A stretch of 59,012 nucleotides of DNA from Deinococcus malanensis (GCF_014647655.1 NZ_BMPP01000019.1:9143-68154), one strand, 5' to 3'. Positions 10,397-22,696 are shown, counted from the first letter of the stretch. The notes: a model not told the origin generated them from the sequence alone. Numbers and translations: made by a program.

Positions 10397-11659
10397 TTAC
10401 TTGGCGATGTCGCGGCCGGTCTGGTTGGCGACGTCGCGGGCTGCCTTGTTCAGAGCGTCCGTCAGGGAGGCGCCGTTGAGGACCGCACCCTGAGCGGTCA
10501 TGACCGCCTGGCGCGCAGCATTGGCATCCGAGGTGTAGCGCAGGTACGGCAGCTTGCTCTGGCCGCTCTGGAATGCCGCCGCGTAGTTCGGGGTGGCGAA
10601 GTAGCTGTTGCGCAGGTTGAGCTTGTCACTGCCGGGCAGGTAGGCGTTCAGTGCGCCAGGGTTGAAGCCGCGCCGCTGGCCGCCAACGGTGGCGAGCCAT
10701 TCCGTGAAGGCCCAGGCAGCGTCTTTGCTCTTGCTGGCCTGCGCGATGGTGGCGTAGGTCGTGCCGAAGTCGGCCGGCTGGGGCTTCCCGAAGCCGGGGA
10801 GGGGCATGACACCCCACAGGCCTTTCTGCTCAGGCACGATGACTTGCAGCAGGCTCGCCATGAAGGCCGGGGCGATGATGGTGGCGGACCGGCCAGCTTT
10901 CCACGCGCCGACCACTTCAGGAATGGCCTGGGCTTGCAGGATGAGCTTCTTGTCCCACATCTCCTTGAGTTTCGCGAGTGCGCGCTGCGAACCGGGGGAG
11001 TTGATGGTGATGTCGCCGTCCTTGTTGAAGTAGTACCCGCCGTTGGCCTGCTGCATCAGGGCGCGCAGCATCAGGTCGTCGGAGAAGACGTTGGTGGACG
11101 TGATCTTGATGTCCGGGTTCATGGCCTGGAGCTTGACTCCGGCGGCGATGTAGTCGTCCCAGGTCTTGATCTTGGAGGGATTGATGCCGGCCTTCTTGAA
11201 CAGGTCTGTCCGGTAGAACATGGCGGCGGTGCTGTTGTCCAGCGCGAGACCGTAGACCTTGTTGTTGACGGTGCCGCCCTGCCAGTGGGCCTGCGAGAAG
11301 CCACGCTGGTACTTCTTCGCTTTGGACGTCAGATCCATCAGCAAGGTCGGGAAGCGGCGTGCGATGAACTCGAGGTCAACGCCTTCGATCTGCATCACGT
11401 CGGCCGGCATCTGATTCCCGGAGGCGGAGGTCGTGACCTTCTGGCGGAGGTCAGAGGCGGCCACCGGAATCAGGGTGACTTTCACTTTCGGGTAGAGCTT
11501 CTGGAAGGCGGGCAGCCAGTCTTTCATGACGTCACCTTTGTTGGTCATGTAGGTGATCTCACCAGTCAGGTTGGGGTTGCCTTTGATGGGGTCGGTGGTC
11601 TGGGCCGCGGCGACGCTCAGCAGCAGGGTCAGGGGCAGGGCAAGCACGACATGCTTCAT
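10397..11659 (-). CDS. Extracellular sugar-binding protein of the ABC transporter
   Basis: A 420-residue solute-binding protein of the MalE-like family. It begins with a Sec signal peptide (MKHVVLALPLTLLLSVAAAQ), with cleavage probably after SVAAA. It has the GEITYMTNKGDVMKDWLPAFQKLYP start typical of family 1 binding proteins and ends in ARDVANQTGRDIAK. It would capture the sugar outside the membrane and deliver it to the two permeases. The start at 11659 has AGGAG at good spacing. It is the first gene of the leftward rhamnose operon and faces the regulator gene across a region with three copies of a candidate operator. Confidence 0.93.
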   Translation of the reverse strand: MKHVVLALPLTLLLSVAAAQTTDPIKGNPNLTGEITYMTNKGDVMKDWLPAFQKLYPKVKVTLIPVAASDLRQKVTTSASGNQMPADVMQIEGVDLEFIARRFPTLLMDLTSKAKKYQRGFSQAHWQGGTVNNKVYGLALDNSTAAMFYRTDLFKKAGINPSKIKTWDDYIAAGVKLQAMNPDIKITSTNVFSDDLMLRALMQQANGGYYFNKDGDITINSPGSQRALAKLKEMWDKKLILQAQAIPEVVGAWKAGRSATIIAPAFMASLLQVIVPEQKGLWGVMPLPGFGKPQPADFGTTYATIAQASKSKDAAWAFTEWLATVGGQRRGFNPGALNAYLPGSDKLNLRNSYFATPNYAAAFQSGQSKLPYLRYTSDANAARQAVMTAQGAVLNGASLTDALNKAARDVANQTGRDIAK

Positions 11660-11813
11660 AGTTTTCTCCTGGTTTTGATGGGTGTAAGCCATCGAACGTG
11701 GGTGGTGGAGGTGCCCATCAGGCACATGACTGTTAACGCTTGAGGTGTGAGATGCGGTGGGACTAAGAGTCAGTTCGAGATCAAGGTCACGGGCAGTTCC
11801 CGGTACTCGGTGG

Positions 11814-11839
11814 TGTTGGATTGTGCATGTAATCTAACA
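11814..11839. promoter_or_regulatory. Candidate rhamnose-regulator operator
   Basis: TGTTGGATT (11814-11822) and AATCTAACA (11831-11839) form an inverted repeat with one mismatch across an 8-bp spacer. It lies in the divergent region between the transporter operon and the DeoR-family gene. A third half-site lies at 11887-11895. DeoR-family regulators bind such repeated sites, so this is a reasonable operator. Confidence 0.55.
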
Positions 11840-11886
11840 TGATCACTCAAAAAACCGCAAGCCCTTGTAAAGTTATGTTTGAATGG

Positions 11887-11895
11887 TGTTAGATT
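11887..11895 (+). promoter_or_regulatory. Third operator half-site, TGTTAGATT
   Basis: An exact inverted copy of AATCTAACA at 11831-11839. It ends 5 bp before the chosen ATG of the regulator gene, where bound protein would block its own expression. Confidence 0.45.
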
Positions 11896-11900
11896 CAGGT

Positions 11901-12686
11901 ATGACCACAGACACCCTCAAGGTAGGCAGCGAGCGCCAGCACCAGATCCTGCGCCGCGCGCTGTCAGAGCGCGTCGTGAAAATCAAAGACCTCTCCGCCG
12001 AACTCGGCGTCCACGAAATGACCGTCCGGCGCGACATCGACCAGCTGGCCGAACAGGGCCTGCTCGAACGCATTCATGGCGGCGCCCGCATCCTCGAGAA
12101 AACCAGTGAGGAAGTCGCCCACCAGCTGCGCGCCACCAAAAACACCGAAGCCAAGGACGCCATTGCCCGCGCCGCGTTGAACCTCATCGAAGACGGAGAC
12201 GTCGTCGCCCTGGACGCCAGCACTACCGCCCTGGCCCTGGCGCGCATCCTGCACGCCCGCAACGTCAGCGCCATCGTCAGCAGCCTCGACGCCGCGAATG
12301 TCCTCGCCGCGACTGGCGTGCCCTTCCTGATGGTCGGCGGGAACTTCCACGCGCCCGCCCGCTCCTTCGTCGGTGCCTTCTTCATGGACACCATGACCCG
12401 CCTGCACCCGGACAAAGTGTTCTTCTCCGCCAAGGCCTTCTCGCCCGACACCGGCTTCACCGACCCGCACCTGCCGGAAGTCGGCGCCAAACAAACCCTG
12501 ATCCGCTCAGCCGGCACGGTGATCGCCCTGCTCGACAGCTCCAAGGTCGAACGACGCGCCCTGGCCACCATCGCCACCCTTGATGAGGTCGATGTGCTGA
12601 TTACGGACCAGACCCCCTCCGATCGCATCCGTTCCGCCACCGAGTCGGCGGACATCCTACTTATCGTCACCCGGGAGGACCAATGA
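11901..12686 (+). CDS. rhaR: DeoR-family regulator of rhamnose genes
   Basis: A 261-residue repressor-type regulator. The N-terminal winged helix reads [24 protein letters not shown], then LLERIHGGA, the DeoR hallmark. The C-terminal sugar-phosphate sensor domain follows ([20 protein letters not shown]). DeoR-type RhaR proteins control rhamnose genes in several phyla, often with a phosphorylated intermediate as inducer. An ATG at 11883 in the same frame would add six residues but overlaps the operator half-site; 11901 was preferred. The gene overlaps rhaI by four bases (ATGA), so it is autoregulated with the catabolic operon. The symbol rests on context. Confidence 0.85.
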   Translation: MTTDTLKVGSERQHQILRRALSERVVKIKDLSAELGVHEMTVRRDIDQLAEQGLLERIHGGARILEKTSEEVAHQLRATKNTEAKDAIARAALNLIEDGDVVALDASTTALALARILHARNVSAIVSSLDAANVLAATGVPFLMVGGNFHAPARSFVGAFFMDTMTRLHPDKVFFSAKAFSPDTGFTDPHLPEVGAKQTLIRSAGTVIALLDSSKVERRALATIATLDEVDVLITDQTPSDRIRSATESADILLIVTREDQ

Positions 12687-13870
12687 ACCAGGACCTGTAC
12701 GACGCCCTCAGTACCCAACGCATTGAAACGCCCTCCTGGGGATACGGCAACAGCGGCACCCGCTTCAAGACCTTCACCTCCGCCGGCGCCGCACGTGACG
12801 TGTACGAGAAAATCACGGACGCCGCCGAAGTACAGCGCCTCACCGGCATCGCCCCCAGCGTCGCCCTGCACATCCCCTGGGACGAAGTCGACGACTACGC
12901 CGAACTGCGCCGCTTTGCGCAAGGACGCGGAGTCACCCTCGGCGCGATCAACCCGAACGTATTCCAGGACGACCGGTACAAGCTCGGTTCGATCGCCCAC
13001 CCCGACGCTGAGGTTCGCGCCCAGGCGGTAGAGCACCTGCTCGACTGCGTGTCGATCATGAAGCAGACCGGTTCGCGTGACCTGAGCCTGTGGTTCGCCG
13101 ACGGCACCAACTACGCCGGACAGGACGACCTGCGATCCCGCAAACGCCGCGTCCGCGAAGCCCTCGCCCAGGTTCACGACGCCCTTCCGGACGGCAGCCG
13201 CATGCTGGTGGAGTACAAACTGTTCGAACCGGCCTTCTACGCCACCGACCTGTTCGACTGGGGGGCGGCGTACGCCCACTGCCTCGCCATCGGCGACAAA
13301 GCGCAGGTGCTCGTCGACCTGGGCCACCACGCGCAGAGCGTGAACATCGAGCAGATCGTCGCGTTCCTCCTCGACGAAGGCCGCCTGGGCGGCTTCCACT
13401 TCAACGCTCGACGTTACGCGGACGATGACCTGATCGTCGGCACCACCAACCCGTTCGAACTGTTCTGCATCTACGCTGAACTCGTCGCGGCCGCACGGGC
13501 CGAGGACGACCTCACGCGCACCACCGCTCAACAGGTGGCGTACATGATCGACCAGAGCCACAACATCGAACCCAAGGTCGAAGCGATGGTGCAGAGCGTC
13601 CTGAACTGCCAGGAAGCGTACGCCAAAGCCCTGCTGATCGACCGGGAACGCCTCGCGGCCGCCCAGCAGGCCGGTGACGTCCTGGAAGCCCACCGTACGC
13701 TGACCGACGCTTTCCGCAGCGACGTCCGTCCCCTCCTCGCCGACTGGCGACGCTCCAAAGGCCTCCCTGAAGATCCCATCGCTGCCCACCGCGCCAGCGG
13801 TTACCAGCAGGACGTCGCGCGCGAGCGTGGCACCGCTACTGCCGGTGGTGGCTTCCCCGTCAAAAGCTGA
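12683..13870 (+). CDS. rhaI: L-rhamnose isomerase
   Basis: A 395-residue cytoplasmic enzyme that converts L-rhamnose to L-rhamnulose. It belongs to the RhaI type (Pseudomonas/Bacillus branch), not the E. coli RhaA type. It shows the xylose-isomerase-like barrel with [13 protein letters not shown], the metal-site segments [13 protein letters not shown] and [13 protein letters not shown], and [16 protein letters not shown] Mn- or Co-dependent active site is expected from the family. Its ATG overlaps the regulator's stop. The next gene begins about 60 bp downstream. Confidence 0.93.
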   Translation: MNQDLYDALSTQRIETPSWGYGNSGTRFKTFTSAGAARDVYEKITDAAEVQRLTGIAPSVALHIPWDEVDDYAELRRFAQGRGVTLGAINPNVFQDDRYKLGSIAHPDAEVRAQAVEHLLDCVSIMKQTGSRDLSLWFADGTNYAGQDDLRSRKRRVREALAQVHDALPDGSRMLVEYKLFEPAFYATDLFDWGAAYAHCLAIGDKAQVLVDLGHHAQSVNIEQIVAFLLDEGRLGGFHFNARRYADDDLIVGTTNPFELFCIYAELVAAARAEDDLTRTTAQQVAYMIDQSHNIEPKVEAMVQSVLNCQEAYAKALLIDRERLAAAQQAGDVLEAHRTLTDAFRSDVRPLLADWRRSKGLPEDPIAAHRASGYQQDVARERGTATAGGGFPVKS

Positions 13871-13932
13871 TCCCGTCGTCCCCGAAAAGCCCGGCCCACA
13901 GCCACCCCTCACCCCTGTTCCCGGAGGACCCC

Positions 13933-16006
<2,074 letters not shown>

Positions 16007-16017
<11 letters not shown>

Positions 16018-17491
16018 CGTCTCCCGCCACGTCGCCATCGACCTCGGTGCGTCCAGCGGCCGGGTGGCCCTGGGGACCGTGCAGGCCGGGAAGCTCACGG
16101 TGGACGTCCTCCACCGCTTCCCGAACGGCGGGGTCCCCGTGCAGGGCGGGCTGTACTGGGACGTGCTCGGACTGTGGCGGGAAATTCTGCACGGCCTCAA
16201 ACTCGCCGGCAGCTACGGACACATCGACAGTGTCGGCGTCGACTCCTGGGCCGTAGATTACGCGCTGCTGGACGAGCATGGCCTGCTGCTGGACGGCGTT
16301 CACCATTACCGTGATGCCCGCACTACCGGCGTGATGGACGATGTTCATCGCACCCTGCTGAAAGACGCCATGTATGACGCAACGGGCATTCAGTTCCTGC
16401 CGTTCAACACCGCATACCAGCTGATTGCCCATGAACGGCAGGCCCCCGGGATCCTGAGTCGCGCCCACAGCCTGCTGATGGTGCCGGACCTGCTGCACTA
16501 CTGGCTGTCCGGCCGTCAGGTGACCGAGCAGACGAACGCCAGCACCACCCAGTTGTACGACCCGCGGCTGGCCACCTGGTCCCGCCGCGTGCTGGACGCG
16601 CTTGATCTCCCCGAGGGGCTGCTTCCTGAAGTCATCGCACCTGGGACGGTGATCGGCGAAGTCTCACCAGGAATCGCGCTTGAAATGGGTCTCAAAGGGA
16701 CCCGGGTTATCGCGCCGGCCACGCATGATACCGCCAGCGCCGTCGCGGCTGTCCCGGCTCAGGGGCCGCACTGGGCGTACCTGTCGAGTGGCACCTGGTC
16801 CCTGGTGGGGGTGGAAACATTAGAGCCGGTGATCACGCCCGCTGCCCTGCGGTTCAACCTGACCAATGAGGCCGGCGTACACGGCACCACCCGCCTTCTG
16901 AAGAACATCATGGGCCTGTGGATCCTTCAGGAATGCCGGCGGTCATGGTCGTTCAACACGCCGACGTTCGAGATGCTGTATGCGGAGGCGGAAGGTGTTC
17001 CTCCGAGCGGCCCGCTGATTGATCCGGACGACCCGCGGTTCCTGGCCCCGGGTCTGGACATGCCTGCCCGGGTGCAGCAGTACTGCCGGGACACGGACCA
17101 GGCGGTCCCTGAGTCGCGGGCCGCCATTACCCGCTGCGTGCTGGACAGCCTCGCGCTCCGGACTGCGGAGGTGCTGACGCAACTTGAAGCGGTCACCGGA
17201 AACTCAATTTCTACCCTGCATGTGGTGGGCGGCGGTTCACAGATCCGGCTGCTGAACCAACTGATCGCGGACGCGTCAGGCTGCACGGTGATCGCCGGAC
17301 CGGTCGAAGCGACGCTCATCGGGAACCTGCTGGTTCAGGCGGAAGCCTGCGGCCGCATTCCACAGGGCGGCGTGCGTGACGTGGTCCGGGCGTCCGAAGC
17401 GGTCCTCACCCACCGGCAGCAGACGGTCGTTCCCGCGGAACGGCGTGCCTTGTTCGCCCGGCTGGGCGAGCGTGCGACGGTCCCGTCATGA
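16007..17491 (+). CDS. rhaB: Rhamnulokinase
   Basis: A 494-residue FGGY-family kinase that phosphorylates L-rhamnulose at C1 with ATP. The N-terminus shows the phosphate-binding VAIDLGASSGRVALG; VDSWAVDYALLD and ATHDTASAVAAVPA are RhaB hallmarks; the second ATP-binding segment is LHVVGGGSQIRLLNQLIADASG. It overlaps the aldolase gene by 11 bases, so the two are probably translationally coupled. It ends 82 bp before the lactate-oxidation genes. Confidence 0.94.
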
Positions 17492-17573
17492 AGGCGGCGC
17501 AGCGGATCTTCCCTGTCCGGCCTGAGTGCCCCCTTCACGCGGTTGCCGGGAGCCAGGAGTGTGGAGGACCAGC

Positions 17574-18317
17574 ATGAAAATCGACCTGTTCATTACCTGC
17601 CTGAATGACGCGATGTTTCCCCGCACCGGTGAAGCCACGGTCAAGCTGCTCGAGCGTCTCGGCCATCAGGTGCACTTCAACGACCGTCAGACCTGCTGCG
17701 GGCAGATGCATTTCAATTCCGGGTACCAGGGAGAAGCACTCGGTCTGGTGCGCCATTTCGTGGAGACCTTCCGGGATGCCGACGTGGTCGTGGCGCCCAG
17801 CGGCTCGTGCGTGGGCATGGTCCGCGACCTGTACCCGCGCGCTGCCGAGTGGGCGGGAGACGATGAGCTGCTCGCGGAAGTGAACGCCCTGATCCCCCGT
17901 GTGTTCGAACTCAGCGAATTCCTGGTTCAACACCAAGGCCTCGAGGATGTCGGTGCGTACTACCCGCACCGCGTGACGTACCACCAGACCTGTCACGCCA
18001 TGCGCGTCCTGCGGGTCGGGAACGCCCCCCTGCGGCTGCTCCAGAAGGTCCGGGGCCTGAGTCTGGTGGAACTGCCTGCCGTGGACCAATGCTGCGGGTT
18101 CGGGGGAACGTTCAGCGTGAAGAATCCGGAGACCAGCACCGCGATGCTGGCCGACAAGGTGCAGAACGTCATGAGCACCAAAGCCGAAGCGTGCACCGCA
18201 GGAGACAACTCCTGCCTGATGCACATCGGTGGTGGGCTCAGCCGCCTGCAAAGCGGCACCCGCACCGTACACCTCGCAGAGATCCTGGCGAGCACGGAAC
18301 AGGAAGTGTTCGCGTGA
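17574..18317 (+). CDS. lutA: L-lactate oxidation iron-sulfur subunit LutA
   Basis: A 247-residue protein of the LutA/YkgE family with two CCG domains: CCGQMHFNSGY near residue 42 and CHAM...CCGFGGTFSVK near residues 145-185. These cysteines hold an iron-sulfur cluster of the heterodisulfide-reductase type. LutABC together oxidise L-lactate to pyruvate. GGAGGACCAGC precedes the ATG at 17574, which supports this start over a longer one at 17526. In this operon it would consume the lactate made by the aldolase/dehydrogenase fusion. Confidence 0.93.
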   Translation: MKIDLFITCLNDAMFPRTGEATVKLLERLGHQVHFNDRQTCCGQMHFNSGYQGEALGLVRHFVETFRDADVVVAPSGSCVGMVRDLYPRAAEWAGDDELLAEVNALIPRVFELSEFLVQHQGLEDVGAYYPHRVTYHQTCHAMRVLRVGNAPLRLLQKVRGLSLVELPAVDQCCGFGGTFSVKNPETSTAMLADKVQNVMSTKAEACTAGDNSCLMHIGGGLSRLQSGTRTVHLAEILASTEQEVFA

Positions 18318-19813
18318 GCGCCGGAGGCATCAGACCCGCCCGCACCTTCCAGGACGCGGCGCGTGACACGCTCTCGAACCCGCAGATGCGCCGCAACCTG
18401 CGGCACGCGACCACCACCATCCGCGAGAAACGCCTTCGGGCAGTCGACGAGTTGCCGGACTGGGAAGCGCTGCGTGACGAAGGCGCCGCCATCAAGGACC
18501 ACGTGATGGCGAACCTCAGCGAGTACCTGCTGGAACTCGAAGCGTCGGTCAAAGCCCGCGGGGGGCACGTGCACTGGGCACGCGACGCGGAGGAAGCCCG
18601 GGAACTCGTCGCACAAATCGCCGGGTCCCACGGGGCCCGCGAAGTCATCAAAGTCAAGTCCATCTCCACTGACGAGATTGAGCTGAACGCGGCCCTCGAA
18701 CGGCACGGCATTCATGCCATCGAAACGGACCTCGCCGAACTGATCGTGCAGCTCGCCGAGGACCGGCCCAGTCACATCCTGGTGCCGGCGATCCACCGCA
18801 ATCGCGCGGAGATCCGGGACCTGTTCCGCCGCAAGCTCGGCGCCGAGCTGCTGACCGACGAGCCGAAAGTCCTGGCCGAAGCGGCCCGGGTGTACCTGCG
18901 GGAGAAGTTCCTCACCACAAAGGTGGCCGTCAGTGGCGCCAACTTCGCGGTGGCAGAAAGCGGCACCGTCTGCATCGTCGAGTCTGAAGGGAACGGCCGC
19001 ATGTGCCTGACCATGCCGGACGTGCTGATCAGCGTGATGGGCATCGAGAAGGTCCTGCCCACCTGGGAGGACCTTGCCGTGTTCATGCGGCTGCTGCCGA
19101 GAAGCAGCACAGCCGAGCGGATGAATCCGTACACCAGCTTCTGGTCCGGCGTGACCCCCGGGGATGGACCGCAGGAGTTCCACCTGGTGCTGCTGGACAA
19201 CGGCCGCACCGACGTCCTCGCAGACGAGGTCGGACGACAGACGCTGCGCTGTATCCGCTGCTCGGCGTGCCTGAATGTCTGCCCGGTGTATGAACGCGCA
19301 GGCGGGCATGCGTATGGGAGCGTGTATCCCGGTCCGATCGGCGCGATCCTCACCCCGCAACTGCTGCACCTGGAGGACAAGAACGCGAACACCCTGCCGT
19401 GGGCGAGCAGTCTGTGCGGCGCGTGCTATGACGCCTGTCCGGTCAAGATCAACATTCCGGAAGTGCTGCTGTACCTCCGGGGGAAGATCACGGAGGACAA
19501 ACCCCTGAACGCTGAAGCCGTGGCGTTCAAGACGGCTGCCTGGGTGATGAGTGAACCGTTCCGTTTCGAGGGGGCTATCAAGCTCGCGCGGACCGGGCAG
19601 GGGCCCCTGGTGAAACACGGTGCGATCCACGCTCTTCCCGGGATGCTGAGTGGCTGGACCGACACGCGGGACCTTCCGGCCCTCCCCAGGCAGTCCTTTC
19701 GGGAATGGTGGCGCCACCGTCCCGCACCACCAATTCGCGCGACGGATGGGGATGCGCAGACCAGCGAGGGTGAACCTATCGCGCCGCAGCGGGATGACCG
19801 GGGGACCGTATGA
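18314..19813 (+). CDS. lutB: L-lactate oxidation iron-sulfur subunit LutB
   Basis: A 499-residue LutB/YkgF-type protein. The first 300 residues are the LUD domain; two ferredoxin-like motifs follow, CIRCSACLNVCP and CGACYDACP, and a C-terminal LutB domain. The chosen GTG start overlaps the lutA stop (GTGA), which fits the tight operon; an in-frame upstream ATG would lie deep inside lutA and is rejected. It would pass electrons from lactate to an acceptor not encoded here. Confidence 0.92.
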   Translation: MSAGGIRPARTFQDAARDTLSNPQMRRNLRHATTTIREKRLRAVDELPDWEALRDEGAAIKDHVMANLSEYLLELEASVKARGGHVHWARDAEEARELVAQIAGSHGAREVIKVKSISTDEIELNAALERHGIHAIETDLAELIVQLAEDRPSHILVPAIHRNRAEIRDLFRRKLGAELLTDEPKVLAEAARVYLREKFLTTKVAVSGANFAVAESGTVCIVESEGNGRMCLTMPDVLISVMGIEKVLPTWEDLAVFMRLLPRSSTAERMNPYTSFWSGVTPGDGPQEFHLVLLDNGRTDVLADEVGRQTLRCIRCSACLNVCPVYERAGGHAYGSVYPGPIGAILTPQLLHLEDKNANTLPWASSLCGACYDACPVKINIPEVLLYLRGKITEDKPLNAEAVAFKTAAWVMSEPFRFEGAIKLARTGQGPLVKHGAIHALPGMLSGWTDTRDLPALPRQSFREWWRHRPAPPIRATDGDAQTSEGEPIAPQRDDRGTV

Positions 19814-20454
19814 GCGCAGAAGCGAAACTCGAAATTCTGACCCGCATCAACCGCGCCGGACAGCACGCTGAAGCTTCGTTCGTGCGGGCACCAGTTGGGC
19901 TGTCCACGCGTACCCGTCAGGACGTGGTCGAGCAGTTCGCGGAGTACGCCGCGGAGTACCGGGCGAACGTCATTCGTGTGGACTACGCTGGGCTCGCGCA
20001 GGCGATTCAGGACCGGCTCGACCTGTGTGGGAGTGAACGCGTCGCCATTCCACAGGACCTGCCGGCCGGGTGGTTGCCGCAGGGAGCGTCCTTCACGGCA
20101 GATCAAGCTGGGGTGACGGACCTCACGGACATCCAGTCCGTCATTACCGCCTGTGCGGTGGCCATCGCGGAAACCGGCACGGTCGTTCTCGATCATGGTC
20201 CAGGTCAGGGACGGCGCGCGCTTACCCTGGTGCCGGACCACCACATCTGTGTGGTGCGGGAAAGCCAGGTGATGGACAGTCTTCCTGAAGCGGTGGCGCA
20301 GCTCAAAGCCAGTGTGGGCCTCGGGTTGCCCCTCACGTGGATCAGCGGGCCGAGTGCGACCTCCGACATCGAGCTCAGCCGCGTGGAAGGCGTACATGGT
20401 CCCCGCGTCCTGGACATCATGCTCGTGCACGAACACCCTGACGGCACGGCCTGA
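19810..20454 (+). CDS. lutC: L-lactate oxidation subunit LutC
   Basis: A 214-residue LUD-domain protein, third part of the LutABC complex. GVTDLTDIQSVITACAVAIAETGTVVLD and LTLVPDHHICVVRESQV are characteristic of LutC/YkgG. The ATG overlaps the lutB stop (ATGA). It is the last gene of the rhamnose catabolic operon and is followed by a stem-loop at 20518. Confidence 0.92.
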   Translation: MSAEAKLEILTRINRAGQHAEASFVRAPVGLSTRTRQDVVEQFAEYAAEYRANVIRVDYAGLAQAIQDRLDLCGSERVAIPQDLPAGWLPQGASFTADQAGVTDLTDIQSVITACAVAIAETGTVVLDHGPGQGRRALTLVPDHHICVVRESQVMDSLPEAVAQLKASVGLGLPLTWISGPSATSDIELSRVEGVHGPRVLDIMLVHEHPDGTA

Positions 20455-20517
20455 GCTCAGTGGTTGACTGACAGGCGATACTGAGTATTCAGAGGAACAT
20501 CTCACGTGGTCATGAGC

Positions 20518-20539
20518 GGGCTTGCCTCCGGGCAAGCCC
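20518..20539. terminator. Stem-loop after lutC
   Basis: GGGCTTGCC (20518-20526) and GGCAAGCCC (20531-20539) pair perfectly over the loop TCCG. It lies 64 bp after the lutC stop, in the right place to end the operon, though no T-run follows. Confidence 0.5.
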
Positions 20540-20651
20540 AGCGCCATTCCTGAGTCCGGGGAGCATCTGAAGTCACAGGGGAGGTGGAAACACTGACCTG
20601 AAAGAAACAAGGGCTGGTCAGAAACTACAGGAAAGTGGGTTCCTGATCGTG

Positions 20652-20762
20652 ATGGCTTGTCTCCGTACACTGCGCTTCTGCTCGGCGTGCCAGGCGGACG
20701 TGGTGCACGGCGAAGCGCAGCTGCGCTACCCGGCACGTGAGGCAGTAGCGCAACGGCGGTAA
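20652..20762 (+). CDS. Possible 36-residue protein
   Basis: A short frame beginning MACLRTLRFCSACQADVV with one CxxC, ending in a basic helix. The CSACQ segment looks like half of a zinc ribbon. No clear ribosome site precedes it. It could be a small protein or the remnant of a larger one. Confidence 0.25.
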   Translation: MACLRTLRFCSACQADVVHGEAQLRYPAREAVAQRR

Positions 20763-20831
20763 AGTCAGGAGGTCATGACCAGTCCTGATCGAAAGGCCGC
20801 TGACTTGCGGATGTACCGGCATGAGAATGGG

Positions 20832-22148
20832 TCAACCTCCGGCGCTCCGCTGCGGGAGGGCAGGAATCGGGGTCTCTCCTGCACTGCCGCCCTGTAAACG
20901 GAGCAGGGTGGGCGAGAGGAACCCGGCGAGGCCCACCAAGGTGCCCAGCACGCCCATGGCCACGAACAGCCAGCGAACACCGAGCATTTCGCCCAGAGGA
21001 CCAGCGATCGCCAGGCCTGCGGGCCCTGCCAGCCCCATGACGGTGCTCAACAGCGACAGTGCCCGGCCTTGCAGCTGATTCGGGATGGTGGTCTGAAGGA
21101 GGGCGGTCATGGGAGCGTTCGCCATGATGAAGCTCATTCCGCTGACTGCCCACCACACGACGGCCAGCCAGAACATCTGGCTCGGGGCCAGAGCGGTCAG
21201 CGCGATGGTCAGACTTGACGCGGCGAGTCCCAGCAGAATCCACGGCATCTGCCGTTTCGGAGCGATGGCCGCGATCAGGAGGCCACCCAGGATCATGCCC
21301 GCCCCGGTCAGCACCTCCATCAGGGCCACGTCGCCTACCCCTCTTCCGAAGTGGTTCTTGACCAGCAGGGGCACCATGGTGAACGACGGCATGACCACCA
21401 GCACCACGGCGCCGAGCAGGCCATAGAGGCGCCGGAGACCCGGGTGCTGCCAGACCAGCTCGAACCCTTCTCGAAACTCCGCCCACATGCTCGTTTGCTG
21501 CTCTTCTGACCTCTTGATCTGGGGAATGCGGAACAGCAGCAGAGGAATGATGCCGAGCAGCGCCGTGACCACGTCGATGCCCAGGGCCAGACCCAGAGGC
21601 ATCACCCCGATGGCGAGGGCGCCCAATGGGGCAGATGCGACCGTCATGATGCCCATCAGGGTCTGGTTCAGGCCGGCGGCACGGGGCAGAAACGAGCCTG
21701 GGACCAGCATGGCTGTGCTGGCAGCGGCGGCTGGTCCCTGGAAGGCCTGCATGGCGCTGCGGATGAACATCATGACGTACACGTGCCACAGCTCGACCCG
21801 CTCGGTGAGGAACAGGGTGATCAGTACCAGCATGCACAGGGCGCTGATGAGGTCTGCGGTGATCATCAGGAAGCGGCGGCTGTACCGGTCGGCGAGGGTG
21901 CCTCCCAGTGGGCCGAGCAGCGCCTGGGGCAGGAGGGCGGCCATGCCTGCGGTGGCCAGCGCGCTCGCGCTGCCGGTGGTGTCGGTGATCCACCAGATCA
22001 GCACGAACTGGGTAAGGGCCGAACCGATCATCGAGAGGGCCTGACCGCCGAAGATGGCCCAGAAGCGGCGTTCCCACCCTGGTCCAGGATCTGGAGGGTG
22101 GTGCAGGAGAGGGGACGCTGGTGGGGTTGTGCTCAGGGCCGGGTCCAT
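20832..22148 (-). CDS. MFS transporter, macrolide-efflux (Mef/DHA3) type
   Basis: A 438-residue exporter with about twelve membrane helices. The start region FWAIFGGQALSMIGSALTQFVLIWWITDTTGSA and LGGTLADRYSRR (the MFS loop motif between helices 2 and 3) place it in the Mef-like DHA3 group that exports macrolides or siderophores. The gene overlaps tetR by 16 bases, so both come from the tetR promoter. The substrate is unknown. Confidence 0.85.
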   Translation of the reverse strand: MDPALSTTPPASPLLHHPPDPGPGWERRFWAIFGGQALSMIGSALTQFVLIWWITDTTGSASALATAGMAALLPQALLGPLGGTLADRYSRRFLMITADLISALCMLVLITLFLTERVELWHVYVMMFIRSAMQAFQGPAAAASTAMLVPGSFLPRAAGLNQTLMGIMTVASAPLGALAIGVMPLGLALGIDVVTALLGIIPLLLFRIPQIKRSEEQQTSMWAEFREGFELVWQHPGLRRLYGLLGAVVLVVMPSFTMVPLLVKNHFGRGVGDVALMEVLTGAGMILGGLLIAAIAPKRQMPWILLGLAASSLTIALTALAPSQMFWLAVVWWAVSGMSFIMANAPMTALLQTTIPNQLQGRALSLLSTVMGLAGPAGLAIAGPLGEMLGVRWLFVAMGVLGTLVGLAGFLSPTLLRLQGGSAGETPIPALPQRSAGG

Positions 22149-22687
22149 GACTGCAACTCCTCTTTCAGGGCCGTGCGTTGGGCGTGATTGAGATCAGGCA
22201 GGCCTGAATTCCGGCCGGCCCAGAGGCCGTCGCAGGCCAGGCGGATGGCATGGGCGCGTCCGGGCGGCAGGCCGTCGGCTTCGGTTTCGTCGATGAGGAA
22301 GCGTTGTGCTTCCTGCAACCCGCGGAGCAGGTCGGGAAGGGTCGCGAGTGGGGCCAGGGCTGCTGTCAGGGCCTCGATTTCGTCGTCCTGAACGAAGGAG
22401 AGTTCGATGTAGGCCCTGAGCCAGGCTCCGGGGGCGTCACCGTGCAGGGCGATCTCATGGGCGTGGGCGGCCTGGAGACGGGTGTGGAATTCCTCAATCA
22501 GGGCGTACGCCAGGGCTTGCAGTAACTGTTCCTTGGACGGGTAGTGGTGCAGCAGGCCGCCTTTACTCACCCCGGCCGCCTGGGCAACAGCGTCCAGGGA
22601 GAGGGTCGCGCCGCGCGTGCGGAGCACACGGCTCGCGGCGTCGAGCAGGGCAGCGCGGGTGAGTTCGGGGGCTTTGGTCCTGGGCAT
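22133..22687 (-). CDS. TetR-family repressor
   Basis: A 184-residue regulator. The N-terminal helix-turn-helix reads TRAALLDAASRVLRTRGA and AVAQAAGVSKGGLLHHYPSKEQLL, standard for TetR/AcrR proteins; the rest is a helical ligand domain. ATG at 22687 was preferred over GTG at 22690. The box TATGAT lies about 7 bp upstream, so the transcript may be leaderless. A 20-bp site just upstream (22697-22716) recurs before the second exporter at 23409, so one repressor probably controls both. Confidence 0.88.
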   Translation of the reverse strand: MPRTKAPELTRAALLDAASRVLRTRGATLSLDAVAQAAGVSKGGLLHHYPSKEQLLQALAYALIEEFHTRLQAAHAHEIALHGDAPGAWLRAYIELSFVQDDEIEALTAALAPLATLPDLLRGLQEAQRFLIDETEADGLPPGRAHAIRLACDGLWAGRNSGLPDLNHAQRTALKEELQSWTRP

Positions 22688-22696
22688 CACTCAATC

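Larger units (their letters stand above)
20455..20831. other. Intergenic region after lutC
   Basis: A stem-loop lies at 20518-20539 and a short reading frame at 20652-20762. Nothing else is recognised. Confidence 0.5.

Noticed and set aside
20773..22077. 434-residue frame overlapping the Mef-type exporter
   Set aside because: Same strand but another frame of a clear twelve-helix transporter; its composition (Pro, Arg, His, Gly rich) is typical of a shifted frame in GC-rich DNA.
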